A stretch of DNA of 64,000 nucleotides from Candidatus Saccharimonadota bacterium (GTDB taxonomy: Bacteria > Patescibacteriota > Saccharimonadia > Saccharimonadales > Saccharimonadaceae): NCBI GenBank assembly GCA_017515105.1, contig JAFWHO010000001.1, positions 1-64,000 on the forward strand. Reading direction: 5' to 3'. Positions within the stretch are counted from its first letter, which is position 1; every line of letters begins with the position of its first letter. The position numbers were made by a program, and so were the translations under genes. The notes under the pieces are model-generated. The model worked only from the letters and a program-made list of their open reading frames with translations. It had not been told where the DNA came from and searched no databases. Positions 31,913 to 41,818 of the stretch are shown piece by piece.

Positions 31913-34900
31913 CTATCTTCTCGGAGCTAGATCACGCTTGTACACGGTATCCAGCTTACCAGACTCCGTTACGTCAGCCTGATCAGAACCCCACAAATAC
32001 AAAGTAGTATCGTAATTAATTATCTCAGCCGGGATAACCGAATTAGCACCCGTAGCCGCACCGTAAGTCCTCTTCGCATCGATCTTATTCGCAATAGTCG
32101 AACCGTTGATTATGAGCTGACGCGAACTTATTCCGTCGGTGTCCGCACCGTCAAGATCGGCGCAAGTATCAATAACTTCTTCCGCAATCAATACCGCATC
32201 AACCCTACCTACATCACAATTAATCAAAATATTATTAGCATAAATAATCATCTTTGGCACATCCGTCAAAGATTCGTAATTATCTTCGTACAAAATATCA
32301 TCGTTTATCACGACATCTTTATTTTGAGCATAAATCACCCGAGTAGTACCCTTGCCTATAAGCTTGTCCTCATCCTGTAGCACATATTGGTCCGCTTCCT
32401 CATCAGGCCTAATCACTACCACGTTTTTCCTCTCAGCCTCTGCATCGTCCATATTCACAAAAGTCGCAACAAGAGACGAACGATTCGAAGTAGCCGACGA
32501 CAAACCAGAACCGCCCAGCCCCGGAGTGCTATTCACACAATTCAACCTATCTATTTCTGATGTATTTGCAAATGTCAACTTGCTCCGCTCACAGAAACTA
32601 GAGCCATATTTCTCAGCGTCAAATCCACCAGGATCCACGCTCATATTCCCCCATGGATTAGTTGCCGAATTAATAATCGGATTTGGCGACAAAACGCCAC
32701 CGTTATTACTAGCATATCCAGTAGCTGCACCACTGCTAAAACCCCTCACTTCACCAAGCGATACTACACCCAGTTCACCAAACGAACCAAATATCCTCAC
32801 CGGCTCAGTACTCGCGATATTGTAATTATTTAACCCTCTAACGTGCTTTTTCTCCGCCGCAGGAGTACTTAATCCACCAGCCGAGAACACGTTAGCACCC
32901 CACACCTGCAAGCTCGGCTTCTTATAAACCGCAAAACACTTAGCCTCCGAAATATTCCATTTATCGTCACCCTCTGGCTTCAAATTATCGTCACTTCCGC
33001 TCGTCGATGGATAAATCGCAGCCGCAACGCAAACCTTCACGCCAGCATCGAAATCCGGAACCGTAAATGAACTATCATTCTTGAGCTTTCCTTTATATCC
33101 TTCGGTGTTACCCTCTTGATTTAAAGTCTCCGAAATTTCATTATCCTTTGTCATTGTATAGCAACCCATATTACCAGAGTATCTACCACAAAGAGAAGAT
33201 TCATAAGTCCCATAGAGCTCATCTCCCTCCAAATTGGTAGAATCACCCGGCGCGAACACGATGAATCTAATTTTCGCATCCGTCTTAGTCGCATACGCTT
33301 TATCGTCGCGATTCATGGTTAAACCATTCTTCTTTGGATTCACTTCAACGCTAACGTTGATCTTACTGCTTTCGCCCGCTGCAAGCACAGGCTTCCCGAC
33401 TTCCTCGTTAGCTTTAAAATCGTCAACACTTATCTTGGTTGTAAAGTTATATGGCACCTTCACAGCGGCATCATTCCCAATCGAATCAATATTAACCGTA
33501 CTCAAAAATTCACTGCCCGCGTAGCTAAACGAAACTTGTTTCGGAGTAGTTTTGTTACTACCGCTCGCCGTATCGATATTGGTCTGAGCTCGCCCTTTCA
33601 ATGTGCGACCAACCTCATTATTCGAAACTGTGTATTTTTCACTTTTGTCTATCGGTGTAACACTTCCAACATCCCCAGTATAACTTTTGTTAAAACCGGT
33701 AGAGAAGAAGTTCTCACTTACCACCCCATAGCCATTATTCCAACCCAGGCCACTACCCATCTTACTATTAAAGAGAGCTCCGAGCGACGAACCACTTGGA
33801 TTATTATATTTCTGACCAGTCTGACCGTCCCCAGTTATCTTCAAAAATTCAGGAGTTAAATAATAGGCATATTGTAGTTGCGGATTATACGAAGAAACAA
33901 AATCAACATGATCCCCTGGCTTCGCATACGCCTCACTGCCTAATTCATTAAACTTATCAACATCATTATTTCGCACCTTCATATTCAAATAATCACTGTC
34001 GCCCACATCACGCGCATTACCCTCAACATATACGCACACTTCCCTAGTTGCAGTCGGCCTAGTTTTTGTCGAATCATTATTCGTTTCAAAAACCAGTTTT
34101 TCGCACACCTTCATCCCAGGATAAACCCTCAATGTACTCCCGCTTACTTTTTTGCCACTCGTCAAAGGCCCAGTCACGCTGCCGCCGTTAAAATTACCAT
34201 TATTTGTAATCTTCCTGTCACCCAATTCATCCGATGTCGCATTAGAAGTTCTCTCTATATGATACCTCGTAGTTCCTTTATTATCGCTCGTCCTGACATG
34301 ATGGCTAAACGAAATCTCACAACCACTACTCGCTGAGCAATTGACAACTTTAACGTTGGCCAAGTTATTTGTGCTACCATTACCCCAACCAGTGCTACCA
34401 GACGCCGCGCCAGACACGCCGGAATATCCTTCAAAAGTCGTAACTAAACCAGTAGCACAAGAGCTTACCGTCCTCAAAGTGCTCGAAGATAAATTACCAT
34501 ATGGTTTGAATTCCAAACTATGGCACACTTTCGCGCCGGGCAATACTTTGCTAAACGCACCTGCACTACTCCCGGTTTTAAGGAGCTGAGTTCCATCATC
34601 ATTTGATGTTGGCTCTATCGTATTATAGCCCTTCTTTGGATCCCACGTAGTGCTAGCTCCATTTCCGGCGTTATATCCCAACCTATAAGTAGTGTCACCA
34701 TCACCGCCTACGAGTTTAAGCTTCAAGAAATATTTCGCATTAGTACACCCACCGTCCGGACATTTCAAATTGATATTAACGCTTTTATTACTTGCAACCC
34801 AACCAGTCGAATTTTTGATGGTGGCATTTTCGTATCCACCCTGGCTGACGGCCGCTAAACCTTGAAAACTTTTCGGATTCGGCTTAGAACAGAAATAACC

Positions 34901-35560
34901 AACATATAGGGGAATCGAATCAACTTCGTCATCTCCAGTAGATGCTAAAAATCTATTATATAAAATCAACGCCGCACTTTGGGTTATCTTCACATTATTC
35001 CGAAATCCATTATTATCCAAATCTTTTAGTTTTACCACTCCATGGTTGTTATACACAGCTCTTTTGATAGCCTGGTCCTCACCATCCTTCACACGACTCG
35101 CCGGCCCAATCTGAAAGTTAAAATCAGCATACCCGTAAGCGCTACCATGCATCCCGTCCCACCCATAGGAAACAAGCCACCCATCACTTTTGCAATCATT
35201 TATGGCGTTCTTCTTCAGATCCTTCCCTTGCAAAATCCCGCCACCATAACCGGTATAATCATCTAGGCCATTCACATTGTCAACGGCTTTGAATATCCTC
35301 CAGCTCGCTCCACCGCCTTCAGCACCACTTACCGTCCAGTCCGTTTCACCTTTTTTATTCCTTCTCCAAATAAGGCATGGGTCATCATACGCATTATCAG
35401 CACAGCTTGCCGATGTACTATCCGACCACCCCCCTTCGCCTTCATCAGCATAAATATTGGGGCCTAAGGCAATACAGGCACATAATAGTAAAGCCACAAA
35501 GGTTACTTTCCGTAGCGCAGCCCCACGCCACAGGCTCTCACCAACTAATCGCCTAACCAT
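31913..35560 (-). CDS. Giant secreted surface protein, cassette copy 2
   Basis: 1215 aa. A signal peptide (about residues 17-38, ending IYADEG) is followed by a Gly/Asn/Ser-rich extracellular chain. Recognisable blocks shared with the 1267-aa paralogue include GGGASWRIFK, YGWDGMHGSAYGY, NFQIGPA and, near the end, VPKMIIYANNILINC, DAVLIAEE, DTCADLDG and LYLWGSDQADVTESGKLD. It ends DLAPRR. There is no C-terminal membrane helix or sortase motif. Paired Cys residues recur. I know no characterised family. The ATG lies inside the end of the upstream gene (16-bp overlap), with GGAGGAG before it, so translation is coupled. Confidence 0.8.
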   Translation of the reverse strand: MVRRLVGESLWRGAALRKVTFVALLLCACIALGPNIYADEGEGGWSDSTSASCADNAYDDPCLIWRRNKKGETDWTVSGAEGGGASWRIFKAVDNVNGLDDYTGYGGGILQGKDLKKNAINDCKSDGWLVSYGWDGMHGSAYGYADFNFQIGPASRVKDGEDQAIKRAVYNNHGVVKLKDLDNNGFRNNVKITQSAALILYNRFLASTGDDEVDSIPLYVGYFCSKPNPKSFQGLAAVSQGGYENATIKNSTGWVASNKSVNINLKCPDGGCTNAKYFLKLKLVGGDGDTTYRLGYNAGNGASTTWDPKKGYNTIEPTSNDDGTQLLKTGSSAGAFSKVLPGAKVCHSLEFKPYGNLSSSTLRTVSSCATGLVTTFEGYSGVSGAASGSTGWGNGSTNNLANVKVVNCSASSGCEISFSHHVRTSDNKGTTRYHIERTSNATSDELGDRKITNNGNFNGGSVTGPLTSGKKVSGSTLRVYPGMKVCEKLVFETNNDSTKTRPTATREVCVYVEGNARDVGDSDYLNMKVRNNDVDKFNELGSEAYAKPGDHVDFVSSYNPQLQYAYYLTPEFLKITGDGQTGQKYNNPSGSSLGALFNSKMGSGLGWNNGYGVVSENFFSTGFNKSYTGDVGSVTPIDKSEKYTVSNNEVGRTLKGRAQTNIDTASGSNKTTPKQVSFSYAGSEFLSTVNIDSIGNDAAVKVPYNFTTKISVDDFKANEEVGKPVLAAGESSKINVSVEVNPKKNGLTMNRDDKAYATKTDAKIRFIVFAPGDSTNLEGDELYGTYESSLCGRYSGNMGCYTMTKDNEISETLNQEGNTEGYKGKLKNDSSFTVPDFDAGVKVCVAAAIYPSTSGSDDNLKPEGDDKWNISEAKCFAVYKKPSLQVWGANVFSAGGLSTPAAEKKHVRGLNNYNIASTEPVRIFGSFGELGVVSLGEVRGFSSGAATGYASNNGGVLSPNPIINSATNPWGNMSVDPGGFDAEKYGSSFCERSKLTFANTSEIDRLNCVNSTPGLGGSGLSSATSNRSSLVATFVNMDDAEAERKNVVVIRPDEEADQYVLQDEDKLIGKGTTRVIYAQNKDVVINDDILYEDNYESLTDVPKMIIYANNILINCDVGRVDAVLIAEEVIDTCADLDGADTDGISSRQLIINGSTIANKIDAKRTYGAATGANSVIPAEIINYDTTLYLWGSDQADVTESGKLDTVYKRDLAPRR

Positions 35561-36054
35561 TCAGTCTCCTCCGCCTCATCACACTCCCATGTGGTCGAAT
35601 AAATATTTGATTGTAGATAGGCTTTTTGATCTTCCGAGTACATTGACATATCGATGTTATCCGAATAATCCCTCGCCTTCTCGCAATCATTTTCATTCAC
35701 CACCAAGAAAAGCATCTTTTGAGATATGATGTCGATAGCAAAATCATAATCGCCGGCTTCATTAGCTTTATTGATTACGTCATCAAAATACGCCTCAATC
35801 TCTTCCATGCTAACATCAGGACTATTCAACATTATAGAAGTATCCCTCGTGACTTTGTCCTCCGGAGTAAGGTTGTCTCCCTCCAGCTCCGTAGGCAAAT
35901 TATAATCACCCGAAGGCTCACTGTTACTACCCCCACGATTAACGGAGAGCACGATAATACCGATAGTCAATCCAATAATCACCAAAAAGAGAATTACTAA
36001 CGAAATCCTAAACCAAGCAGAATGCTTATCTTTCCCGCCCATATCGTCACTCAT
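35545..36054 (-). CDS. Single-pass membrane partner of the giant protein, copy 2
   Basis: 169 aa: a short cytoplasmic N-terminus, one membrane helix (about 16-37), an acidic linker and an extracytoplasmic helical domain with VSMEEIEAYFDDVINKANEAG and FLVVNENDCEKARDY. Two conserved Cys (in ENDC and near the C-terminus) match the paralogue at 40582-41052. The -10 (TAATAT) is about 6 nt before the ATG. The stop overlaps the giant gene by 16 bp. It is probably an anchor or assembly factor for the giant protein, an inference from coupling and co-duplication. Confidence 0.75.
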   Translation of the reverse strand: MSDDMGGKDKHSAWFRISLVILFLVIIGLTIGIIVLSVNRGGSNSEPSGDYNLPTELEGDNLTPEDKVTRDTSIMLNSPDVSMEEIEAYFDDVINKANEAGDYDFAIDIISQKMLFLVVNENDCEKARDYSDNIDMSMYSEDQKAYLQSNIYSTTWECDEAEETEWLGD

Positions 36055-36113
36055 ATAATTATATTAACATAAGCATCACTAGAAAACAACATCGCAGACT
36101 TTTAACACTAAAC

Positions 36114-36141
36114 AAAAAAGGGCCGAACTTACGTTCAACCC
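36114..36141 (-). terminator. Terminator between SLH-like gene and partner gene, copy 2
   Basis: On the minus strand GGGTTGAAC, a 4-nt loop and GTTCGGCCC pair (with two central mismatches), followed by six T residues. Confidence 0.75.
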
Positions 36142-36159
36142 ATATTTTGTGCAGCCTTA

Positions 36160-36636
36160 TTATTTCTTAGGCTGCATTTTTTTGTTTTCCCGGCAGATTT
36201 TATAAACTATCCTTGCTGCTCCATCCCGATGAACTATAGAGGCCGAAGTACTAGGATTGTCTATAGAAGTCCCCAGTTTTTTTGCAACAGCTCCAAGTTT
36301 TGCCCACATCCATTTATATGTTATTGGCTTGTTAGCTTTTTTTAAATCTGTCGCTGTAATAGGGACTTTTTTTACCCCATAAAAGTTAACTAAGATTATC
36401 AAAAACTCTAATCTAGTTATTCTTTTATCAAGGTAAAACTTCTTACCAGTAACAACGCCATCAAAGCCGTGGTGTTTCTTAATAAAAGAAACGGCTTTGA
36501 AGGTGTTTTTGCCTACGTCTTTCTCCACCACATCAGTATATGGTGGTTTGCCTTCCGCTGCAAATGCCACAGTCGGCACAGCAAGAAACATCGACGCAGC
36601 AACCAACAAAACTACAATCTTTTTTAAAAACTTCAT
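36160..36636 (-). CDS. Secreted SLH-domain-like protein, cassette copy 2
   Basis: 158 aa. A signal peptide ending TVAFAAEG is followed by a domain resembling one S-layer homology module: PYTDVVEKD, then AVSFIKKHHGFDGVVTGKKF, ITRLEFLIILVNFYG. SLH modules bind secondary cell-wall polymers. ATG at 36636 is chosen because GGAGGGAG lies about 7 nt upstream and the signal peptide then starts cleanly. It has a perfect promoter and a terminator just after it. The paralogue is at 41154-41627. Confidence 0.75.
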   Translation of the reverse strand: MKFLKKIVVLLVAASMFLAVPTVAFAAEGKPPYTDVVEKDVGKNTFKAVSFIKKHHGFDGVVTGKKFYLDKRITRLEFLIILVNFYGVKKVPITATDLKKANKPITYKWMWAKLGAVAKKLGTSIDNPSTSASIVHRDGAARIVYKICRENKKMQPKK

Positions 36637-36717
36637 ATTAAGCTCCCTCCTCCAAAACGGCCGCATGGCGATCCGTTTCAGCTAAATACTTGTTAATACT
36701 ACAAAAAATCTACTCCA

Positions 36718-36746
36718 ATTATATCACGCTACCCCTATTTTGTCAA
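36718..36746 (-). promoter_or_regulatory. Consensus promoter of cassette copy 2
   Basis: TTGACA (36746-36741), a 17-bp spacer and TATAAT (36723-36718), both hexamers perfect. The spacer resembles that of copy 1 (AGGGGTAGCGTGA against AGGGATGCGTGG). Confidence 0.92.
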
Positions 36747-36778
36747 CCATTACCCCAATAACCACCCCAGTAATAAGT

Positions 36779-39700
36779 TTATCTCTTTGGCGCAATCTCT
36801 CTAGAATAAGTAACGTCTAATTTACCAGTTTCCGTAACATCGGCCTGATTAGAGCCCCACAAATACAAAGTAGTATCATAATTGACTATCTCAGCCGGAA
36901 CGATAGAGTTACCACCCGCAGCTGCACCATAAGTCCTCCTAGCCTCGAGCTTATCAGTGATTATCGTACCATTGATCACGAGCTGATTCGAACTCTTGCG
37001 ACTCATACTATCACCATCTAAATCTGCACAGGTGTCAACAGTATTCTCCGCAATCAAGACCGCATCGATCCTCGTCACACCACAATTGATCCAAATGTTC
37101 TTAGCGTAAATAACCAATTTTGGAACATCAGATAATTTATAATAACCACTGTCGTCATACAATATGTTAGTATCTATAGTAACGTCGCCTTTTTGGGCAT
37201 ATATTACCTTAGTCTCACCAGGCGTTTCCTCTTCACCATTTCCTTTGGCTAGTAACACCTCCCCACTAATAGTATAGTCGCCGCCAGGCGTTTCTACCGT
37301 AACATTCTTCCTGGCTCTCTCTTCATCATTCATATTTACGAATGTAGCAATAAGAGATGATCTGTTAGCGGAAGCCGAAGACTGCCCAGACCCCCCCAAT
37401 CCAGTAGTGACACCATTATTGCAGCCTGTATTGGCAAATGTTAATCTACTTCGTTCGCAGAAATCAGAATCAGAACCACCAACGTACCCACCAAACGATT
37501 CAATCGGCAATTTTTGGTTGATAAGCACGTTCAGCATATTAGCAGGAAAGCTTTGGCGAGGAATCATGACATGGTCACGCTCGTTGTAGCCTGCATATCC
37601 AGTAGCTGCCCCACTGCTAAACCCAGAAACGCTACCCAGTGAAATCACACTAATCTCACCAAACGATCCAAAGATTCTTCCAGCCCCCTTACTCAAAATA
37701 TTATAATCATCGTAACCATTATTTTTAAAGATATGCTTCTTCACCGCGACCGGAGTGTCGATCTTGCCAGCCGAGAATACATTACCGCCCCACACCTGCA
37801 AACTCGGTTTCTTATAAACTGCAAAACATTTAGCTTTCGAAATATTCCACTTGTCATCACCCTTAGGGTTCAAATTTGCGTCGCTACCACTCGTCGACGG
37901 ATACACTGCAGCCGCAACGCAAACCTGAGTACCAGCATCAAGGTCTGGAACAGTAAACCCGCTGTTTTCATCGGTCGAACCACCATTAAGACCGACACTC
38001 TGCAACACGCGTGAAGCTACCTTTCCTGCATTATCGGACTTTTCTACAAACGTTTCGCTACAGACACTGCTTCCGCTATATCTATTACAAAGCGCCGAAT
38101 TGAGCGTTCCATAATCAGTAGTATCCTCCGGATAAGTTGAACCACCAGGCACAAATAGGATTAACTTCAATTTCGCATCATCAGACTTCGTAGCATACTT
38201 TTCGTTGGCATCATTAGTAGTCAAATCGTTGTGCTTCTTAAGCAAATCAACATGAATCTTTACATTGCCATTCTCACCAGAAGCAAAGGCAGGCTTCTCT
38301 TTACCGTCAACTTTCACAGTCCTCGCCCCCTCAAGCTCTACGTCAATCGCAGTCGTAAAGTTATATGGCACCTTCACGCTGGTAGCTTTCTCAACGGGAG
38401 TAGTTATAACATTGGCTACCATTTTACCATTGTCGCGAGAGAAGGTCACCTGACTTGGGGTAGTCGTATTGCTAATCTTCCCAGGAATATTTTGATTAGT
38501 TTTTGCCTTCTCTCTCAGTTCAAGCCCAACGTGGGTATTGCTTATTTCGTACGAATCCCCTTCGTCGCTTTGAGATCGTGAATCACCGGCGTCATATTTT
38601 ACACTCCTATCAAAATCGCCAAAATCACCCGTCTTTGCTCCGTTACTATCATATTTTTCACCTTTAACCCCATAACCATTATTCCAATTGTCGTAACCAG
38701 ATCCTTTAACGCTGTTAAACAGATTTCCCAAAATAGCCTTATTGGCATTCTCACTCTTCCAAACTCCATCAATTTTCAAAACATCAGGAACCAAATGATA
38801 TGAATATTGCAACACCGGGTCATAGTTCACGCGAAATTGTACTTTATCGCCCGGTTTTGCATAAACCATCTGCTGATAATCATTATATTTCGTGACATCG
38901 TTATTCTTTGCCTTAATATCCAAGAAAACATGCGCATTAGAATCACCAGGTTGTGCATTCCCCGTAGCAAATGCACATACCTGCCTATTTTTGACTACAG
39001 ATTTATATGAATAATGGTTGGTGTAATTAAAGTATAATGCCTCACAAACCTTCACGCCAGGATACATAGTAACCGCCAACGAACTCACTGTTTGCGCCGT
39101 TTCGCCCGCATATGCCGACCCGTCAAAGGTACCAGCATTAAATTTACCATTATTTGCAATCTTTTTATTTCCTAAATTATCAGAAGTAGCATTTGAAACC
39201 CTCGCCACATAGCGACCCGAAGAACCGATATTCTTTTTAGTTCCACTAGTCTTCTTGATGTAATGGTTAAACGTCACACTACAGCCATCAGTGGAACAAT
39301 TCGCTGATACGTTTTTTGGATTCTCTGCACCGTTTTCCTCTTCTAACCCATTCCCCCATTTCGTATCCCCAGACATTCCCCCAGAAACACTAGATTTCCC
39401 AACGAAGTAAGTCTCATTTACTGTTGCGCAAGCACCCACCCTTTTTATATCACTTCCATCTTCACCATCCGTAAGGAAATACATATATTTACAATGCTTC
39501 TCACCAGGGTCGACATCGCCCCACGAACCATTCTTCCCCTTTAAGCCCTTCAAGATATGATCACCAGAAGTACTGCCATCTAGTAAAACGGTGCCGGTAA
39601 GAGCGGTTTTCTTTCTGTAATTCTTGTCGTTAGCATCAGTCATTGTGCCCGTAGTGCTGACTATCTTGTATTTAGTTGTCCCACTGCCACCTTTGGATCT

Positions 39701-40582
39701 CATTCTGATCAAATACCTAGTCCGAACCCCCGCATTTGGACCATTCATTGAAATAGAAGCCGTTTTGTCCCCCTTCTTCCAACCGGTATCAGCCTTATTT
39801 GAAGCTGTTTTCCAGGCGCCCTCACTAACGTAAGCCTTACCTTCGAAATTATCGCTTTCCGCTTCCTTCCCACAAAAAGCACCGACCGATGGCGGTATTA
39901 CAGAAGCTTTAGGGTTAACGTATGTCTGATATGCCACTAGAGCAGCCCCTTTAGATATTTTAGTATTATTAGCAAATTTACTCTCATTCATTATGTAGTA
40001 CACTTCCCCATTAGCTTTCTTCTTCTTTATGGTTACTTTTTTCTTCCCGTAATTATTATACGCAGCTCCGGCGATAACTCCTGCGCGTTTTGCCGGGCCA
40101 ATCTGAAAATTAAATTTAGAGTACCCATAGGCGCTACCATACATCCCATCCCACCCGAAAGAGAAAAGCCAATCTGCACCGATTTCTTTACACGCATCCA
40201 AAATATCATCTTTCAAACTTTCCGCCAGAATATTCCCGCCATAGCTCGTAGAATCATCCAGGCCGGGAGCATTTTGTTTTACACTAAATATTCTCCAGCT
40301 CGCCCCACCACCACCACTACCAGCCCCTTTGCCAGCATCGCAAAGCCCAGTGAATGCGTTATTTGGCCAATTGCAGTTCGCAACGACACCATCAGTGTAA
40401 CTACCTTCAATCCATTCATATTCCGTATATGCATTCACTTTATTTGATAAATTATTTACAAGAAAAACAGATAACAAAACAGCGAAAATAACACGTCTGA
40501 AAAACACCAAGCCACCGCCTAGGCTGCGACTCATACTTTTACAATTGCATCGTTTTTGCTTATTTCTAAAATAGTAACCCAT
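36779..40582 (-). CDS. Giant secreted surface protein, cassette copy 1
   Basis: 1267 aa, paralogue of the 1215-aa protein downstream. The N-terminus is long and basic before the signal helix (about residues 29-46). The same ordered blocks occur: GGGASWRIFS, FGWDGMYGSAYGY, NFQIGPAKRAG, YARVSNATSDNLG, CVAAAVYPSTSGSD and, near the end, VPKLVIYAKNIWINC, DAVLIAEN and LYLWGSNQADVTETGKLD. It ends EIAPKR. Divergence is spread over the whole length, so the duplication is not recent. The start overlaps the TAA of the upstream gene (TAATG) with GAGGAGG before it. Surface display is inferred from the signal peptide and extracellular-type composition. Confidence 0.8.
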   Translation of the reverse strand: MGYYFRNKQKRCNCKSMSRSLGGGLVFFRRVIFAVLLSVFLVNNLSNKVNAYTEYEWIEGSYTDGVVANCNWPNNAFTGLCDAGKGAGSGGGGASWRIFSVKQNAPGLDDSTSYGGNILAESLKDDILDACKEIGADWLFSFGWDGMYGSAYGYSKFNFQIGPAKRAGVIAGAAYNNYGKKKVTIKKKKANGEVYYIMNESKFANNTKISKGAALVAYQTYVNPKASVIPPSVGAFCGKEAESDNFEGKAYVSEGAWKTASNKADTGWKKGDKTASISMNGPNAGVRTRYLIRMRSKGGSGTTKYKIVSTTGTMTDANDKNYRKKTALTGTVLLDGSTSGDHILKGLKGKNGSWGDVDPGEKHCKYMYFLTDGEDGSDIKRVGACATVNETYFVGKSSVSGGMSGDTKWGNGLEEENGAENPKNVSANCSTDGCSVTFNHYIKKTSGTKKNIGSSGRYVARVSNATSDNLGNKKIANNGKFNAGTFDGSAYAGETAQTVSSLAVTMYPGVKVCEALYFNYTNHYSYKSVVKNRQVCAFATGNAQPGDSNAHVFLDIKAKNNDVTKYNDYQQMVYAKPGDKVQFRVNYDPVLQYSYHLVPDVLKIDGVWKSENANKAILGNLFNSVKGSGYDNWNNGYGVKGEKYDSNGAKTGDFGDFDRSVKYDAGDSRSQSDEGDSYEISNTHVGLELREKAKTNQNIPGKISNTTTPSQVTFSRDNGKMVANVITTPVEKATSVKVPYNFTTAIDVELEGARTVKVDGKEKPAFASGENGNVKIHVDLLKKHNDLTTNDANEKYATKSDDAKLKLILFVPGGSTYPEDTTDYGTLNSALCNRYSGSSVCSETFVEKSDNAGKVASRVLQSVGLNGGSTDENSGFTVPDLDAGTQVCVAAAVYPSTSGSDANLNPKGDDKWNISKAKCFAVYKKPSLQVWGGNVFSAGKIDTPVAVKKHIFKNNGYDDYNILSKGAGRIFGSFGEISVISLGSVSGFSSGAATGYAGYNERDHVMIPRQSFPANMLNVLINQKLPIESFGGYVGGSDSDFCERSRLTFANTGCNNGVTTGLGGSGQSSASANRSSLIATFVNMNDEERARKNVTVETPGGDYTISGEVLLAKGNGEEETPGETKVIYAQKGDVTIDTNILYDDSGYYKLSDVPKLVIYAKNIWINCGVTRIDAVLIAENTVDTCADLDGDSMSRKSSNQLVINGTIITDKLEARRTYGAAAGGNSIVPAEIVNYDTTLYLWGSNQADVTETGKLDVTYSREIAPKR

Positions 40583-41052
40583 TAATCGGCCTCCTCTTCA
40601 ACTTCACACTCACTCAAAATAGAATCAACATTAGTCGTTAAATACAAGAGTTCGTCGTCTGAGTAAAAAGAGGTATCGAGGCCTTTGTAATACTCGTTTG
40701 CCCCTTCACAATCATTTTCATTAATCACCAGAAAAAGTGTCCTTTGGACTATAATTCTTGCAGCTAAACTATAATTCCCGTCATTATTGGCGTCATTGAT
40801 TACACTATCATAATACTCTTCTATTTCTTCCACGCCAATATTAGAATCTTCACGCATTGCAGAAACCTTTTCCATGACTCTGGTTTCCAACACACTATCG
40901 TCTTCTACAGGTTCATCGCTTTTATCATTACCACGACTAACACCCACCATAACTATCCCAATTATCAACCCGACTATCGCCAAGATTAGCACCACAAAAA
41001 CAACTCTATACGGAACGATCCCTTTCTCCTTCCCAGTTTTATTGTCGCTCAT
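40582..41052 (-). CDS. Single-pass membrane partner of the giant protein, copy 1
   Basis: 156 aa. One membrane helix (about 15-36), an acidic linker, then IGVEEIEEYYDSVINDANNDG and FLVINENDCEGANEYY, colinear with the copy-2 partner, including both Cys residues. ATG at 41052 is chosen because a TATTAT box lies 7 nt upstream (leaderless) and the protein then starts MSDNK, like MSDDM in the paralogue. Its stop overlaps the giant gene start. Confidence 0.75.
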   Translation of the reverse strand: MSDNKTGKEKGIVPYRVVFVVLILAIVGLIIGIVMVGVSRGNDKSDEPVEDDSVLETRVMEKVSAMREDSNIGVEEIEEYYDSVINDANNDGNYSLAARIIVQRTLFLVINENDCEGANEYYKGLDTSFYSDDELLYLTTNVDSILSECEVEEEAD

Positions 41053-41111
41053 ATTATTAATAATAGCACAAGCAGAATAGCAAAACAATACCCATAATGC
41101 CTTAGTATCTG

Positions 41112-41143
41112 TAAAAATTTAAGGCCAGGCAAACGCCTGGCCT
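41112..41143 (-). terminator. Terminator between SLH-like gene and partner gene, copy 1
   Basis: AGGCCAGGC (41143-41135 on the minus strand) and GCCTGGCCT pair perfectly over 9 bp with a GTTT loop, followed by TAAATTTTT. Confidence 0.88.
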
Positions 41144-41153
41144 ATGCTGACAA

Positions 41154-41627
41154 CTACTTCTGCGGCTTCATCCTAAAGTCCTGGTATAAGTAGCCATAAA
41201 TATAACATACCGCAAGATGCCGAGGCACCTTAAAATTCGCGGGACGCCAATCTATGACCCCCTTCTTTCTGGACTTTTTGAGAACCGCATTCAGTTTGTT
41301 TATAACCCACTGTGCCCTAATGGGCTTTTTGTATTTTTTACGGTCCGTTGCCGTGATTGGAACTCGTTTCTTCCCGTAAAGGTTTACGAGGATTTTAAGA
41401 AACTCCTTCCGTGTCATGACCTTCTCAGGGTAGAATTTGGTGCCTTTTATAACACCTTTAAAGCCGCTGTGTTTTTTAATGTATTTTACGGCTTTATAGA
41501 CATCTCTACCCCAATATTCTACAGTCACATCAGTATAAGGTTTTGTGGCTGCAAAAACGGGTACCGTTACCAACAGCATGGCAGTTGCCAATAACAATAA
41601 GGCTACAAATTTTTTAAACATTCTCAT
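41154..41627 (-). CDS. Secreted SLH-domain-like protein, cassette copy 1
   Basis: 157 aa. A signal peptide (ending VPVFAATK) is followed by an SLH-like module: PYTDVTVEYWGRDVYKAVKY, GFKGVIKGTKFYPEKVMTRK, EFLKILVNLYG. The C-terminal half (VPITATDRKKYKKPIRAQW) matches the paralogue at 36160-36636. ATG at 41627 is chosen for the AAAGGTGG at a suitable distance; earlier in-frame GTG codons exist. Its role may be to tie the giant protein to the cell wall of this or a neighbouring cell, an inference. Confidence 0.75.
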   Translation of the reverse strand: MRMFKKFVALLLLATAMLLVTVPVFAATKPYTDVTVEYWGRDVYKAVKYIKKHSGFKGVIKGTKFYPEKVMTRKEFLKILVNLYGKKRVPITATDRKKYKKPIRAQWVINKLNAVLKKSRKKGVIDWRPANFKVPRHLAVCYIYGYLYQDFRMKPQK

Positions 41628-41681
41628 GGCAATCACCACCTTTCTTATATTCTTGATGAGATGTTCAAAAATTCTGCCCTA

Positions 41682-41710
41682 ATTATACCACGCATCCCTG
41701 TTTTTGTCAA
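41682..41710 (-). promoter_or_regulatory. Consensus promoter of cassette copy 1
   Basis: TTGACA (41710-41705), a 17-bp spacer and TATAAT (41687-41682), both perfect. The leader is about 50 nt. Upstream, 41720-41815 is C- and A-rich with no feature. Confidence 0.92.
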
Positions 41711-41818
41711 TAATAAACATAAGCGAAATAACCATCAAAATCACCACCCCTATAACTACCCCTAATACACGCCAAAACCACCCCCTCCATAGCTGCCCCA
41801 GGCACCACCCAATTAATC

